A stretch of 64,000 bases of DNA from Xestospongia muta (Eukaryota; Porifera; Demospongiae; Haplosclerida; Petrosiidae): NCBI GenBank assembly GCA_963693285.1, contig OY848917.1:14818192-14882191 (forward strand), in the 5' to 3' direction. Below the pieces are notes generated by a model. That model ran no database searches, was not told where the DNA came from, and worked only from the letters and a program-made list of their open reading frames with translations. Positions 24,050 through 38,000 of this stretch are shown here, piece after piece. Both the position numbers and the translations under genes were made by a program. Within the stretch, counting starts at the first letter, position 1, and each line of letters opens with the position of its first letter.

Positions 24050-25853
24050 ATGGCTAATGGTGAATCACTCGAGTGGTGTGACCATCAGACTGAATTTGAT
24101 GCAAAAAACTACCTTAGAACACGTTTTGATGGAACATTCGATAAGAGTATAAGCTATGTACCTTTCTACTTGAAATGTTATCATGAATTCTATCAGTTGA
24201 ATGGGTTCAGATTGAACAGACGATCTTCAAGGCTTCTGGAATTCGGTGGAGGCCCTGCTCTGTATTCCTTAGTGAGTGCTGTACCACATTACAAAGAAAT
24301 CTGTTTTGCTGAATATATCCCTGTGGCTCGTAGGGAAATAGAATTATGGAGGGATAATGATGCTGATGCATATGACTGGACTCCTTACTTCAAGTAAGTC
24401 AAACAAATAAGCACAAAGTTTAAAGTCTACAATCACAATCAGTATATTATTTTGTAAGGAGGTAAAAGGAATTTTATAGTTTTGAGGAAAGACTCCATTT
24501 AATATTTTCATGTCTTAACTGTGAGACTTGTGTGCTTTGTTAAGAAAAGGTATCAACTGAAAATCTATGACTGGTTATCTAATGTCCCACTTAAAGAAAC
24601 ATTGATAATTTAATGTTTATAAGATGATGATACAAGGTCACAAAGTCACCAACATCTAAGATTAATTACTAATCACAGTGTGTTAGCATTATGCAAATAA
24701 AAATTTTGTAGACTTTACCTAATTTATGAATTCTGTGTAAATTACAAAAATTGTATGCTTATAGTATTTATAAAGAAACCAGCGTTCTTGTCACATGATG
24801 GTTAGCGATACTTGTGTGGCAAGTTGTGCCACACCTTTCATTGTTGTATTGATAACGTAATATGTGGACTAAAAGGGAGCAGAAATGGGCAGAAATGTGG
24901 TTGATTGTCATAACATTGTAGTGTGATAGTAGTATTCCTGTCATACTTGTAGGTTCTCTCTGCCCCATTGTAATTAATTAGATTGATCATGAGTAGATAA
25001 GAGATATTATGTAAGGCGATTTTGCTGAGGTGGTGGTCACATGAATTAAAAGAAAAGGCCAAATTTGAAAAGAATGCACTAAGTAAAAATTCATCACTTC
25101 CAGTAATCATTTTGTGGCCAGTGTAGCATAAAAAGTTTACAAAGGATCGTAATATTAATATTCATGAAGGGTGTGGCTTGTGAATAATATTTTACTACAA
25201 CGGTTGTGTCATCCCATGATAAAGAAATTAGCATATGTATTAACGTTACTGTGTTATATACAATGATTAAAAAGTATTTATGTTATGACATCAATGTTCT
25301 CTTTATAAAGCTTTGTTACATATAATACAAACTATACTAGCATTTTCAAGTGATACTAACATTATTTTGACTATCTTGTGTCTTCTATAGATATGTTGTT
25401 CAGACATTAGAGGAGAAAGATGGGAAAATACACATAAATGATAGAGAAGACGAGCTTCGTAGCAAACTTGCAAGCATTCTTCCATGTGATATACTAAACG
25501 ATGATCCCCTTTCTGGAGAAAGTGGGCCGTTTGATGTGATCCATTCTAATTTCGCATTGGAACATGCTTTTGATACGAAAGATGGATTCTTCACTGGTTT
25601 GTGCCGCCTCAAAAGTCTCGTCAAAATAGACGGATATCTTCTTTTGTTGGTATCTATCGAACGTACATATTACAAAGTAAATGGCATGAGTTTCTCAGCC
25701 CTCTACCTCAAATCAGATGACATCAAAGATATGATTGAAGATGCAGGTTTCTCAGTTCAGTATACAATCAAAGAGCCAATACCCTCCAAAGCCATGAGTA
25801 TCTATTTTGACTGCAAAGCTATGGAATTCTTTGTCTGTAAACGGCTTGTTTGA
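24050..25853 (+). CDS. NNMT/PNMT/TEMT-family small-molecule N-methyltransferase, copy B
   Basis: Two exons: 24050-24393 (donor GTAAGTC) and 25391-25853 (acceptor CTATAG), giving 268 residues. It has the same architecture as copy A: LLEFGGGPALYSLV (SAM motif I), FAEYIP, DWTPYFK at the exon end, then FDVIHSNFALEHAFDTKDG, a GYLLLLVS strand and a C-terminal EFFVCKRLV. The intron interrupts the codon after PYF at the same phase as in copy A, so the two arose by duplication. Divergence between them is substantial, so the duplication is not recent. The substrate is unknown; a cytosolic location is expected, as no signal or membrane segment is seen. Confidence 0.88.
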
Positions 25854-26692
25854 ATCAATATTAATCATGTTCTTTTTTGCCTCATAAAGTTTGCCTTATT
25901 TGACAGCCTGACTTTTTTTCTTTATTAGTGTATCGTACATAGTTAATGTAGTTGTGTTAATGTTGGATCATGTGCAGTATTTATTAATTGCTATGCAACT
26001 TTATAGCTTTTGCTATGCAAGTTAAGTATGTACAACTTGTCTTTAAAGTTATTATTACATTAATTTTACAGATAATTTTTCATTATTTTTGATTTTGATT
26101 TTTTTGAGTACAAATTAAATTTTGTTAATTATTTTGTAGCTATTCATTATTTTGAATAATTATTTTCTTAATTTTAAATTTGTCATGCCAATTACATTTA
26201 ATACAGCATCAATGTGGACATAAACTGAGAATGTCAGTTGTCACAAATTAGTGAAGAGTAGATTGGAATAGTAATGTTAGTAGCACACATATATAGTCTA
26301 GTCTCACATCTTTGATGTCACGATCATGACCAGTTGATTGTGAGAAGTATAGACCTTTTGTTAATATTATAGTGTACAATAGGAATACAGGTTATATATT
26401 TATAAATATTTTATAACATGCAGCATTCTTTAAGACAAAATACATGACAACAAAAACACAAATGAAGAGCTAAAAATTTATAATATAACTTGTGTATAGC
26501 AACTAGAAAATAGTAGCAATGATTTTATATACAGCCAAGAAATAAAAATACAATCAAATAATTAAATATTATATAAATAATAAATACATTACAATGTTAA
26601 ATGTCGGCCTTTGATAGTAACAATATACACAGTAAGTAGTGAATTTTTGTATTAACAAAACACAACATATAATGCTTTACAGGTGTGGTCTG
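25854..26692. other. Convergent intergenic region
   Basis: AT-rich 3' flank shared by the methyltransferase (plus) and the Rab11-FIP-like gene (minus). I see no coding signal or structured element. Confidence 0.5.
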
Positions 26693-29600
26693 TCACCTTG
26701 TCTTTATTTCTAGTAATTCAGGATGTGTGTTTAATATTGTTACTAATAGTCCTTCAATGTATGCTTTGAGACGAGCATTGAGATCTTCTTGTTCCTTTAG
26801 TGCCTTCATTACCTACATTAGAAAGACATAATGGGTTATTAAATAAAGAAGAGAAAATGTCAACTAATTATAATACAATTATAGTACATTGTGTAATAGA
26901 CAATATATATCATGTTGATGTTTATTGAATCATACATATGAGTTTTATGTAGTATCTTATTTAGCAATGCCACTATAGTGTATGTAACAACTGATCATAT
27001 CATTGTCAGTGTTAACCACTAATATCATTATCACACCGATATCATGATAATGTGAATACAATTATATTATAGTTTCTGTATTCATTGTACACAAGTTAAT
27101 ACAGTTGTCTACAAGTAATACATGCTTGTATTATTTACAGACTTATTGTATTACTATGGGTATGTCCCTGACTAATTGTAGTCACCTAACACATAAAATA
27201 ATCATATTCATGAGACAATGATTATCCATGTGCACAACACATGCACAATCATTGTCGATTTAACCTTTTTTGGGAAAATGATAATATATTAGGTAACAAA
27301 TGCATATGAAAAGTGTACACTTTAAAATAGTAACCATGTTTAGACATAAGTACAAACATTGTTCCACTATACTGACCATCTACATGTGTAACTACCCACA
27401 TGAAATACAATCACTATAATACATGTAGTTATATGTTAAACTCTAACAAACCTAGCGGTACTTCTTCATACCAGTACATAGTAGTATATATTGTGTATCG
27501 TGTTATCATTAATAGGAGGGTATAACTGAACATGATGTATACTTACATCAGCTCTTGGTGCATCTTGTAACTCATCTGCTAATGATCGTGGCTGTTCATT
27601 TACTAGTAGCTGGCCTTGTCTTAATAGCTGAGCACTGAGACGGTCCCTCTCTTCTTTAAGAGTTCTTATTTCCTAATATAATGTAATATAATAGTAACTA
27701 GTACTGTGCGTTCTCTGGTTAACAACAATACATCTATGTACTATGTGGTAAACAGAGTTGAGTCCATGACAAGGGACTGTATAATCAACAGCTGTCAAGC
27801 ATATGGTCAAGTACATTTATATTGTATTTAAGGTATCCCATTGACAAAATACTCTAACAGATTTTAAGAATAGAGATAAAATTCTAGGGATGTATTTCAA
27901 GCATAAAACCTATTAAGAAAGTGCCAATTACCAATATACTGTACAGTAATGTAGTACAGAGGCTTACCTTTTTGAGAAGCATGATTTCTCCATGTCGTAG
28001 ATCACCTGTGTTAATAGAATTTCTTTTCTTAGTAAATTTACTATCTTCTAATTCTTTTCGTAAATGTTCAATAACATGAGTCATAGCTTGGATCTCCTGT
28101 ATAGAAAAGGACACAATAGTCAATTACATGGAACAGATGCAGTTAAATGTCAAACATGATCACATCTGAAACCTTGTTTTTCTCATGCTTAACTGAATTT
28201 AATGACATTTTTATAGTCAACAGTTGAATATCAGTACTAATAATATAAAAAGATGGCGGATATTTAGTAAGCCACTCTAAACTTAGTATAATTGTGTTGG
28301 GAACTGTTTGACAATAGAAATGCATGGGTGTGGTTTATTGAGGTGATCTTCAAGCACTTGCCTTCCTACTATATTTTCCATTGTTCAAGGAAACATATCA
28401 TTGTGTAACTTAAAACTTGCTCTTTCTAGACATATTAAATATTTTATCACAAAGATTCACAAGACTATAAAGATTCATCATAATAAATAAAAATTACTTT
28501 GGTCCTGCCACACAAATTTATTTAAAATTAATATGGATTACACAGTAGTACTATCAATATGTTAGTAATACAGTCAGTATGTCGGTAATACAGTCAGTAT
28601 GTCGGTAATACAGTCAGTATGTCGGTAATACTGTCAGTATGTCAGTAATACTGTCAGTATGTCGGTAATACTGTCAGTATGTCGGTAATACAGTCAGTAT
28701 GTCAGTAATACTGTCAGTATGTCAGTAATACTGTCAGTATGTCGGTAATACAGTCAGTATGTCAGTAATACTGTCAGTATGTGAGTAATACTGTCAGTAT
28801 GTCAGTAATACTGTCAGTATGTCAGTAATACTGTCAGTATGTTAGTAATACTGTCAGTATGTTTAGTGGTTATGATTATGACCAGTCCACAGTTATAGGT
28901 TTAGGCTTAAGTTATTTTATCTATAGTGATTTAAAAGTCACAACAACTTTAATGCATGTACTATTAACAATTGTTGTACAATGTGTCTATGTAGTAAATG
29001 GAGTTAAGTTTAGTCTTGAGGATTGACAGGACTCATGTTTATGTAGGAGTATAGTCATTTGCTATCATTATATACATGTACCTGTTGATCAACTTCTTTT
29101 TCAGTTTTCCATTTCTCTCTTTCTAGTCTGAGTTGTTCTCTGGTTCTCATTAATTCTTCTTCTAACTCAGTAACATGAAATTGGAGGCCAGCACTCTGAC
29201 TAGCTTGCGTCTGACACTCCTACACAATATGTACATAGTAACTATATGAACATACACAATAATACCTCATCTTTTTCTGTTAGTTGATGTCTTAATATAC
29301 TGACTGTTCCTTGTAATAATTCTGATTTCTCCTGTTCTTGATGTATTCTATATACATAATAAGATATTGTAGTAAAACTGAGTACAGGTAAGAATGATTG
29401 TGGGTTTGAGTGTGGGAGTACATCCATAAGTTTATAGGCAAAAAGTAACCACTTTATCTTCAAATCATTTGGGTGGTAATCTAACTCGTTTCTAGACCGT
29501 CCTCCTTTGATGATAACTCAGGAAAAAGGAGGAGGGTCTAGGTAGATAGTAGTGATATATAGTTACACACAGTGATATTTTAAACCGTATTAACATAACT

Positions 29601-30923
29601 TACTGGTCTTGTAATTCCTCTAATTGTTGACTGTATTCTTTCTTTACTTTATTCTACCAAAAAAATGAAATAAATATATTATATATTTCACTTCGTTTTT
29701 GTTTACCAGCAAATATCTATTGTAAATACTAAAATCCTTCTCATGCAAAGGCAGTATAAGAATATTTATAAAAATGATTGTATGTAATGGTTAAAATATC
29801 CTTTGTTTATAAAATAAGAAATAGCTATTAGAATATACTTGTAACAATACCTTAATTAAGCTCAATAATTAAATTTAGTGATTTAAAAGCTCAATTTTTA
29901 CAAAGACTTTCTACAAGACAGAAAATGCCAAAAAGCTTGTAACTATACTCTGTCCGAGTTGAGAAGAGCTACCCAGACATGTAAATAACTTTGCTGTTTT
30001 ACATGCTATCCACACGGAACTTGGACCAATCAATCCAGTTTCCAAATGTGAATTTTATATATAAAATTTGGCTCTCTAGTGCTCTATTCTCAACTCGGAC
30101 AGAGTATAGTACATTGCAAAGAAAGTTGACTTCAGCTCTTAGTACTTGTCATTCTAGAATACATGACATATGCTATGATTGCTATCATTGATATGTTTAC
30201 CATTGATATTTTAAAGTCTTCTTTCAATTGTCTAGTGTCCTCTTCTTTCTCCCATTGAACATCTCGTAAAGTCTCTTCAAAAACATCCAATCTAAAGATA
30301 AGAAAGCCAATAATTACTATAATATAACATCAATACAGGATTACATGTTATCAAGTATACTAATACACCATTGCACATACAATGTGTCTGGTGTAGCCTG
30401 TAGTTGGTCTAGTTATCAAAATGGTCACGAAAAACAATAATGATGTTGGCAAAAAATTCTAAAATTATTCATGTCACATAAAATACTATAACAGAGTTTT
30501 TTTTCTAATTTTAAAAACTATTTGTGCTGTTAAGTTAACCTCAATGAACCATACACAAAGTCACATAGTTACAGTGAAGACAAATAAACTTAGCAGATAT
30601 TAAGTAATATAATGTACGAAAAGTGAGTTTAGATATTCGCAAAGAACAACAACAACAGCAACAACAATAACAATAGCAAAAACAATAAAAGCAGCATGGA
30701 CACATACATCTATGACCATTTGTTTTATAATATCTTACAGTACATCAGTTAACATGTTATGATAAGAACTGACCTTTCTTTTAAAGCATTATTTTCTCTC
30801 TTAAGTTTTAATTTTTCAGTTTGACTAGTGTCAAGATCTAACTCCAATCCCTCCAATCTGGAGGATAACTCCTGTAACTAAATATAATAAGATAACAGTA
30901 ATTAATATAACACATAATATTAC

Positions 30924-30974
<51 letters not shown>

Positions 30975-33900
30975 TATAGTATTAGTTGATACATAAAGTC
31001 ATACAATATTGTTTGTTGTTAATAATGGTTTGTTATTGTGTACTTAATTTCAAATAGTTGACTCATTAATTAAATACATAAACAGAAATAATTATAATTG
31101 TAAAATTGTCCTAAGCTTGTCTTGTAGTGATTCTGTGTCTGCCAGTTACTATTTAACAGTGTTCTCTTTATGCTCATTTCAAAGGATTCAATACCTTTTC
31201 AAGATCATATGTTCCATTCACTATTTGTTGAAGTAGTCAGTTTTCCTTTCTAGACACATACATCTAGATATGCTCTTATAATTAAACAATGATAATTGAC
31301 CACACCCCTATAAATAATTAATTAGATGCTAACATTTTGGTGCACACACTACAAGTGCAATCAATAGTACATTTTCTAGTAGGAACACTAAAATTGGAGG
31401 TATACAGGAAGCTACAGCACTAACAAGAATCTTCTAACATGTTCAATCAGTCATGTTCAAAATGATAGTTAGATTATCATTGTTTGGTATGCTTATTGGC
31501 AGTTAGTGTACATGGGTTTATCATTACTATATCTCTATTTTGGAGTAGCTTACTTTATCAGTTAGTTCATCCGCGTCCTCTTCTGCCTTCCATTCTGGAG
31601 TAACGGAATAACTACTGTTAGTACCACCACTAGATATATGTAGGAGACTGTGATTACTACGTTTAATGAGTGAGCGAGCAAGAAGAGTAGGGCTTTTACT
31701 AGAAAACAGATAAATACACTATAATGAAACATAAGTATTCTTAATAATGGTAGGAATTTTATTGGAATGAAAAATTGCTATCTTATGTTTGAGCGTTTAG
31801 GAATGAGTCCACTCTGAATGTAAATGGACAACAGTAGTATGTTTGGGAGCACAAAGTTATAATAAGTTCTTAGTTATAAAGCGTAAAACTATATAATATA
31901 TAATGGTAGATGCTGACATAGTCTGACTACATTGTAGCAAATGATGTAGTGTTGTTAAAGGACATGTGTAACACACACACACTTTATTCAACAAGTACAT
32001 TTTGTGCAACTAACTTAGATGGCTGGATTTCAAGTCCTGAAAAGGAGACACTGTTTAAACCTCTGTTATAAAAGAAACAGAAAACACAAGAAGAGTCATT
32101 GTTTGTTCTATATGTGATAGTAATCACTTACGATTCGTGATCCATTGGATATGAGTCAGTACCATTAGTAGTAACCAGTTCTATGACACTGGGCTCTCTC
32201 TCAATATGGATTGGACTAAGAGATAAAATCACAACACAGTTCATTATTAACAAGACAATATTAACTTAATGTGTTAATGTGTCAATAAAATGTCATTGTG
32301 CTATGCTTTGAAAATGATAACTGCTAATTGAATGAAGGTTGGTTTATATGACTATATACATACACTGAACTATACTACTGTGTTGGAACAGTACCTTGTT
32401 TCTTCATTAAAACCTAATGAAAAATAAGATAGTGGTAATAATGATGATGGAAGACTAGTTCGAGTAAGCGACGATGAGTCATGATGGACATCTTCTACTG
32501 TAAAAGCATTATCATCATCAGCTGGACTACTTGTCAGAAACTATAAGAAAATAAAACAAACAGTCACTCATTATACTACACAGTCTAACAATGTATGTTC
32601 ATTACATATAAATACTGACCATCAATATTTCATGCTTACCTCATCAAAACTACCTCGAGATAGTGATCCAGATTGACTAGAACCTCTAGAATCTCTTCTA
32701 GCTATAATGAAACAGGATATATTAATATATCATAGTTGTATTACTAAGAATGATATTGATCGATCTCAGTTCAAATCACAAAGTGATAATGGAAATGTCT
32801 AAAGGACTTAAACTTTTCTTGTATAATGACATAATGAATGTGTTCTTCATTAGTGTTTACTATATGTAATGTTGTAAGTTGCCTTATATATCAAAGTGTT
32901 ACTTGTTAGTGAACACCTCTTCACACAACAACATTATATCATATAATGTGTGTTAATATAGCTGCCTAATACAGTCAATGTATAAAATGACCACTATACG
33001 ATATGGCTTCCATTATACCTAGTAAATAAGTTTGTATTCCTCTTCTAAAGTTCTCAAATGTGATGATACCAGTGTTATCGGGATCTATTTCACTGATTAG
33101 CTGATCAATTCTCTGAATAAAGAGAAGACACAACATTACTAATATACACATATCACATAGTCATAATAAAAAATACTTACAGCTGATGATATTCCATAAA
33201 CATACCTGACAGTTACTAGACACTATAAACTATTGGAAAACTTAGATTCCTACCATAATCTGATAGGTACATTCTAGCACATATGTACATATAAAACATC
33301 AAGTTAATATGTATGTGTATTTGGCACAAGATTCTTTAATTCAATAATAATATTATGCAAGCTATGAAGGTTGTATATTGACTCAATAACAGGATATTCA
33401 TTATTTTATTTCCAAGAATGATAGCAGCTATCCTTTGGGAAGTATGATTGTTTGGCTTTAGGCTGTTGACATCAAATTGTTGTTGTGATTACATAATATT
33501 ACTGTATACACTCCAATACACAAAATATAAATCATAAAGTTTCTATAATATTCCCATTGAGTGATCTCATGGTTAGAGTAAGACAGCTAACTCTACTTTG
33601 ACTACAACTTACTCAACTCTAGGGACTATGGAAACCTTTGAAGATAACATTATCAAATAAGGTGAACTCGTGCATAAGGTATTATGATATGAATTAGGTG
33701 TAACAAAACTATTATACAGAACCATACTAAACAGTTACCTTAAACATAGGACTTATCAATATTCTAGTTTTTATTACATACATATATCTGACTACTGAAC
33801 ACCAATACATTTAAGATACAACTATTGTGACAAATGTGATCCCTTATTTCTTGTTGACTTGCTAATCTATCTCATTTTAGTCACTAACTAGATAAAGAAT

Positions 33901-34492
33901 TGTAATATATTTACAAATATGATGTGTATCTCTTTGATATCAGTTCGTGGAAACTATTTTGAGTTTATATCTTCTACTATTATATTATTTTCATAATTTG
34001 AAAGCAGCAGTCCATACTAATATCAGTCAGTGTTATTTGACAAAGTACAAACAATTACATTACAGACCAGCTTTCACCTAGTACTTGCTAAGTATTGTGA
34101 TCATACTACTTGTTACATAGTAGTATGACAGCTTTAGAAAATTGTTAGTAACATACTAAATTTAACACTGAAAGTTGGTATAAAATATATATTATATTCA
34201 AGGTGGCTGTGTATAATAAAGTTTACAATGAAATCAACTTTTCAGAAACTAGTTTGGGTTTCTTTTTTGGCTAGGACAACTAGTCTAAACTATTACTCTT
34301 ACATATCTAGCTCTGTCTATTCCATCTTTCTTCTCTTCCACATACCTGGGTGACTGCACCAAGATGTTGTTGACCCAAAGATCTGAATTCCTCTACACTA
34401 ATGACACCATCATGGTCTCGATCACAAAGATCAAAAATCCCTTTTAACTGTTCTATAGGTGACGAAACCTCGTCTTCTTGATCAGTAGCCAT
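26693..34492 (-). CDS. Rab11 family-interacting protein 3/4-like (class II FIP)
   Basis: About 15 exons, roughly 520 residues: 34346-34492, 33019-33112, 32640-32701, 32395-32540, 32132-32215, 32015-32062, about 31554-31699, 30774-30877, 30201-30291, 29604-29653, 29266-29347, 29082-29219, 27968-28096, 27547-27672 and 26693-26812. EF-hand 1 (DRDHDGVISVEEF) and EF-hand 2 (DPDNTGIITFENF) come first, then a Ser-rich disordered part, a long coiled coil, and a C-terminal Rab11-binding domain pattern (LNARLKAYIEGLLVTIL, then HPELLEIK). Class II FIPs link Rab11/Arf6 endosomes to dynein and cytokinesis. One junction is unresolved: the exon at 31554 closes in frame only with an acceptor about 20 bp upstream (CATTATAG) of the obvious one. 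FIP4 versus FIP3 identity cannot be separated. Confidence 0.85.
28561..28862. repeat. 20-bp minisatellite, 15 copies
   Basis: The unit GTCRGTAATACWGTCAGTAT repeats in perfect 20-bp register for 15 copies inside an intron of the Rab11-FIP-like gene. Variants alternate G/A at position 4 and A/T at position 12. There are no spacers, so it is not a CRISPR array. Confidence 0.97.
29942..30110. mobile_element. 169-bp MITE with perfect 24-bp terminal inverted repeats
   Basis: ACTATACTCTGTCCGAGTTG (extended by AGAA) at 29942-29965 is exactly inverted at 30087-30110. If the outer TA is a target duplication, the ends would be TACTCTGTCC, as in Tc1/mariner-like MITEs. It has no coding capacity and sits in an intron of the Rab11-FIP-like gene. 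Confidence 0.85.
30927..30970. repeat. (AT)n microsatellite
   Basis: A simple AT dinucleotide run of about 44 bp in an intron. Confidence 0.9.
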
Positions 34493-35043
34493 TTCAAGTT
34501 AGGATGTCGTCTTTTCCCAAAGAGGGATGTACCAAATAGAAGGCGTGACTATCCAGTTACTATGGTGACGCATATACTTGAGAGCAGAGTAGGCGTCTAC
34601 CCGACCTTTTATCTATTATAACGTTAGAACTATTTACCTAATAATACATAGTGTGACTACATTGTAGCATTATAGCGTTAGAACTATCTACCTAATAATA
34701 TTACACTTAGAAGAATAAAACTAGTGTTGCTTAAATTGTATTGTGTATTGTAGTGAATGTTAAAATGTTAAAACAAAGGGAGTTACCTGTGTACTTGGTC
34801 AGTCTTATTTAGTTTTGCAGAACCAAGAAGGGCTGGCTCCAATAAGTGGGTACCAACGCCAGACTAGGACTGGCTCTGAAAGCTAGACCATCAACTAAGC
34901 CATACTGATCTTAAATTCAAGCCTTGGGCACTACTTATATATCCAATCTACAGTTTATAGTCACTGCAGGCATATTTGTTCAGTGTTAACCAAAATGATG
35001 AAACTTAAACATAATTTATTCACTCAATATGACACATACTAAA
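34493..35043. other. Upstream region of the Rab11-FIP-like gene
   Basis: Contains a short direct repeat of about 54-bp period (34615-34700; ATTATARCGTTAGAACTAT). It also has a moderately GC-rich patch at 34815-34920 resembling a degenerate tRNA-derived sequence (TGGCTCCAATAAGTGG, later AAATTCAAGCC), which I could not establish. There is no coding signal. Confidence 0.4.
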
Positions 35044-38000
35044 CTAAACATATTTTTTAGTGATATATTTGTATATAGAGTAACCTGTTATGGCTACTAA
35101 TGCAACAGTAACAAGAGTAGTTAATTTGGGATGTTTATAAGACCAGTCAAAGAATCCTCGTAATGGCAAAGTGACATTAACACTTCCCAAAACAGGATTA
35201 CTGTAGCTAGCTCGGACACTCTGATTATCAGGTTCCTTAGGCTGCTGATTATCGTATAGTTCTATATTGAAGGAAGAAAAATGAGAAGACAATTCAAATT
35301 GTAATTGTTATTTAAAATTGTCCTATGATTGCTTTGAAGAGTTTTTTTACTTTAAATTGTCTGTCCTGATTCAGATAAAAATTGTAGATATTAATTGAAT
35401 AATTTCTATTGATATATAATTATACGAGGAGTGCACGAGTGTCGTGAAGGAGAATCCAACTGCTGTTACATTTGTGTTCTAACTATTGCAAAAACATGGT
35501 CAGGGATTATTCCATATAAGGAAGATATAGCAAAGTACTGTTAAATACATGACAGAATCAATGAATATAATTATTATTAGCAATAGTGAGGATAACAAAG
35601 AAACTAAGAAAGAAAGAAGTCGAGTACATCAAAGAGCTTTTAAAAGAATTGGACTTGGAGGTTATGGAGGCTTTTGTCATGAAATAGGTAAAAACAATTA
35701 AACAATATTTCTTTTTAATTCTATAAGATGAGAAACTCTGGCAGTACATGAAAACTAATCCTAGGCTTGGAAAGATGCTGGAGTTCTTGCTGAATGTTCT
35801 GCCAGCCTTTTCTTCCCATTACAAGGGTACGTAACAAATGTTCTGGACGTGGTTTTAGTACCTTTTTAAAAACGCATCTAGCTAAGAGGTTACAGCCCAC
35901 AAGTCATAAAACGTAAAACATTTATCAGTTATATCCATATATGGAAATAGATATAGCCGTGATTTCGGCAACTGTTAGTTATGTGAGTTGGATGCTCTTT
36001 TGCATTGGTCATGCACTACAGAACAAGTCACATTATAATAAGATTCATAGCCTATATATTTCAAATGCACTTACAAAAGATGTGTCATGGTTCATCAATC
36101 TATATGCACTATGTAAACCTACAAACTAAAACCATGACACATACATGCCCAAGGCAACTTATCTAGATAGCGCAAAGATATCTGCAGTGATTTTGCACTA
36201 TTCAGATTAGTTGCAGTTACCTCAGGCAAAAATAAAATTGGCATTCAATAATAAATAATTAATACTTTAATAGTGCCCATTGTTAGAAGCATTTGGAACA
36301 AGACCAGTCATACCTACTGTAATGGAGCTTGTAATTGGTTGCACACTAGTGACAACTTGTTAGTCATATAAATATAGAATATAATGTCAATGGAAATAAT
36401 TATGTAGGCAGCTCAAAACAATCATAGGCTTATCTGACATGCTTAGCATACCAGAAGGTGTAAGTGTGTTACTTACCGATACTTGGTCTTTCTTCTAAAG
36501 GAATTGGACTAGGTGAAGCAGGAACATCAGTTTCGTCATCTAAATAACATGACATCATAATTTTCTTAAAGGAAAGAGCAATGTCATTTCCAATAATGTA
36601 CATACTGAAATAAAAATAGTTCAGATAAATGTACTTTATCTGCATGTATGCAGTTGTTTCAACAAAATCAGTTGTTTGAACAAAATCATTCAAAATTCTG
36701 TCTGTTTATAATAGTAAATTGAGTACAACAAAGTTTTAATCTATGATTTGACTAAATATAACACATTTTGTGTGAAAGTCACAACACAAATAGACAAGCT
36801 TTGACTAAAAGTATACTAATACTATTAATGATAATCATTATCAACACCTTTGTTACTACATCATCTTTCAAATTATTATAATTTAGGGAAAAACCAACTT
36901 CCTGCCAAAATGTAGGTAGGTGTTAATCAATTTAGCTAGTAAGTGTTTTAGCTGAAACTATTTTTATTATGGGAAGCATTCACCAGGTAATTTCCAACAC
37001 AAAATCATGTGGTATGTATATGCAATAGTTGTATGCATGTCAAACTTTAGCCATGAAACTACAGTGCCTGGGTAATTTGGTTAAAATACTTCTTTTTATG
37101 GTATATAGTATACTAGATAATCCTCAGATTGTTTATAAAACAATGAAACGTGGTCACTAAGAGAGTATTTGTCATATTGAATAATTTATTTTTTCTTTAC
37201 TTAATGTCATGATGCTATGACATTAGACAAACAATACAAGAAAGCACTCTATTATATATGCAAACAAAAGAACTCTGAGCTGATTAACTTTGCTACAGAC
37301 AATATTATGTTATAAATACCTCCAACAGTGAAGGAGACATTCTTTTTAATGCCAGTAGAATTGACTGGAGGAGGAAGAGGAGGTGAATGAGACTTGGGAG
37401 GAACAGTTCCATCTATAATCAATAACAATAACTGGTCAGTACCATAACCAACCACCTTCAATTGTGAGAATTTATAAATTAAGGTTCATATTGTAATTAT
37501 TCTAGATCTATATATTGATAACATTGGTATTTGTAAGCATGTATAACTTTACATTCCACACACAATACTAAAACTAAAATCTTAACTAATCTGCATTTTT
37601 TAATATGCTGGATCTAGAGTGTCCACAAAAAATACAATGCTTAACTGTAAATGCATTACTTCAGACCTTTATTTTTAAATTTATCATTTTCAAATTAAAA
37701 TGATTTTTTATAGGACACTGCCCACTTTGCTAAAAAATTTATTTTGAGTATGCTATGTGTATTATACAAGTAACTATATAAACTTCCTTTGTGGGAACAA
37801 GACTATGGACTAGCAATTATCTAGCCAAGTAAGAGATGCATTTTGAATGTAATAAGCCACTTACAAAACTCCCTTTCCATTTGTTCTGCATATCCAACCG
37901 TCTCGGTGAAACATTTTAATACATTAATTGTTTTTTCGAAAATTTCAGGCTTGTTAAAATCTGATTTGATCATATTGAATACAGCACTCAACAGAGCACT

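Noticed and set aside
28561..28862. CRISPR-like array
   Set aside because: The 20-bp units are contiguous with no spacers, and the genome is metazoan; it is a minisatellite.
34815..34920. tRNA-derived SINE
   Set aside because: The A- and B-box-like words are imperfect and wrongly spaced, and no tail or second copy is visible.
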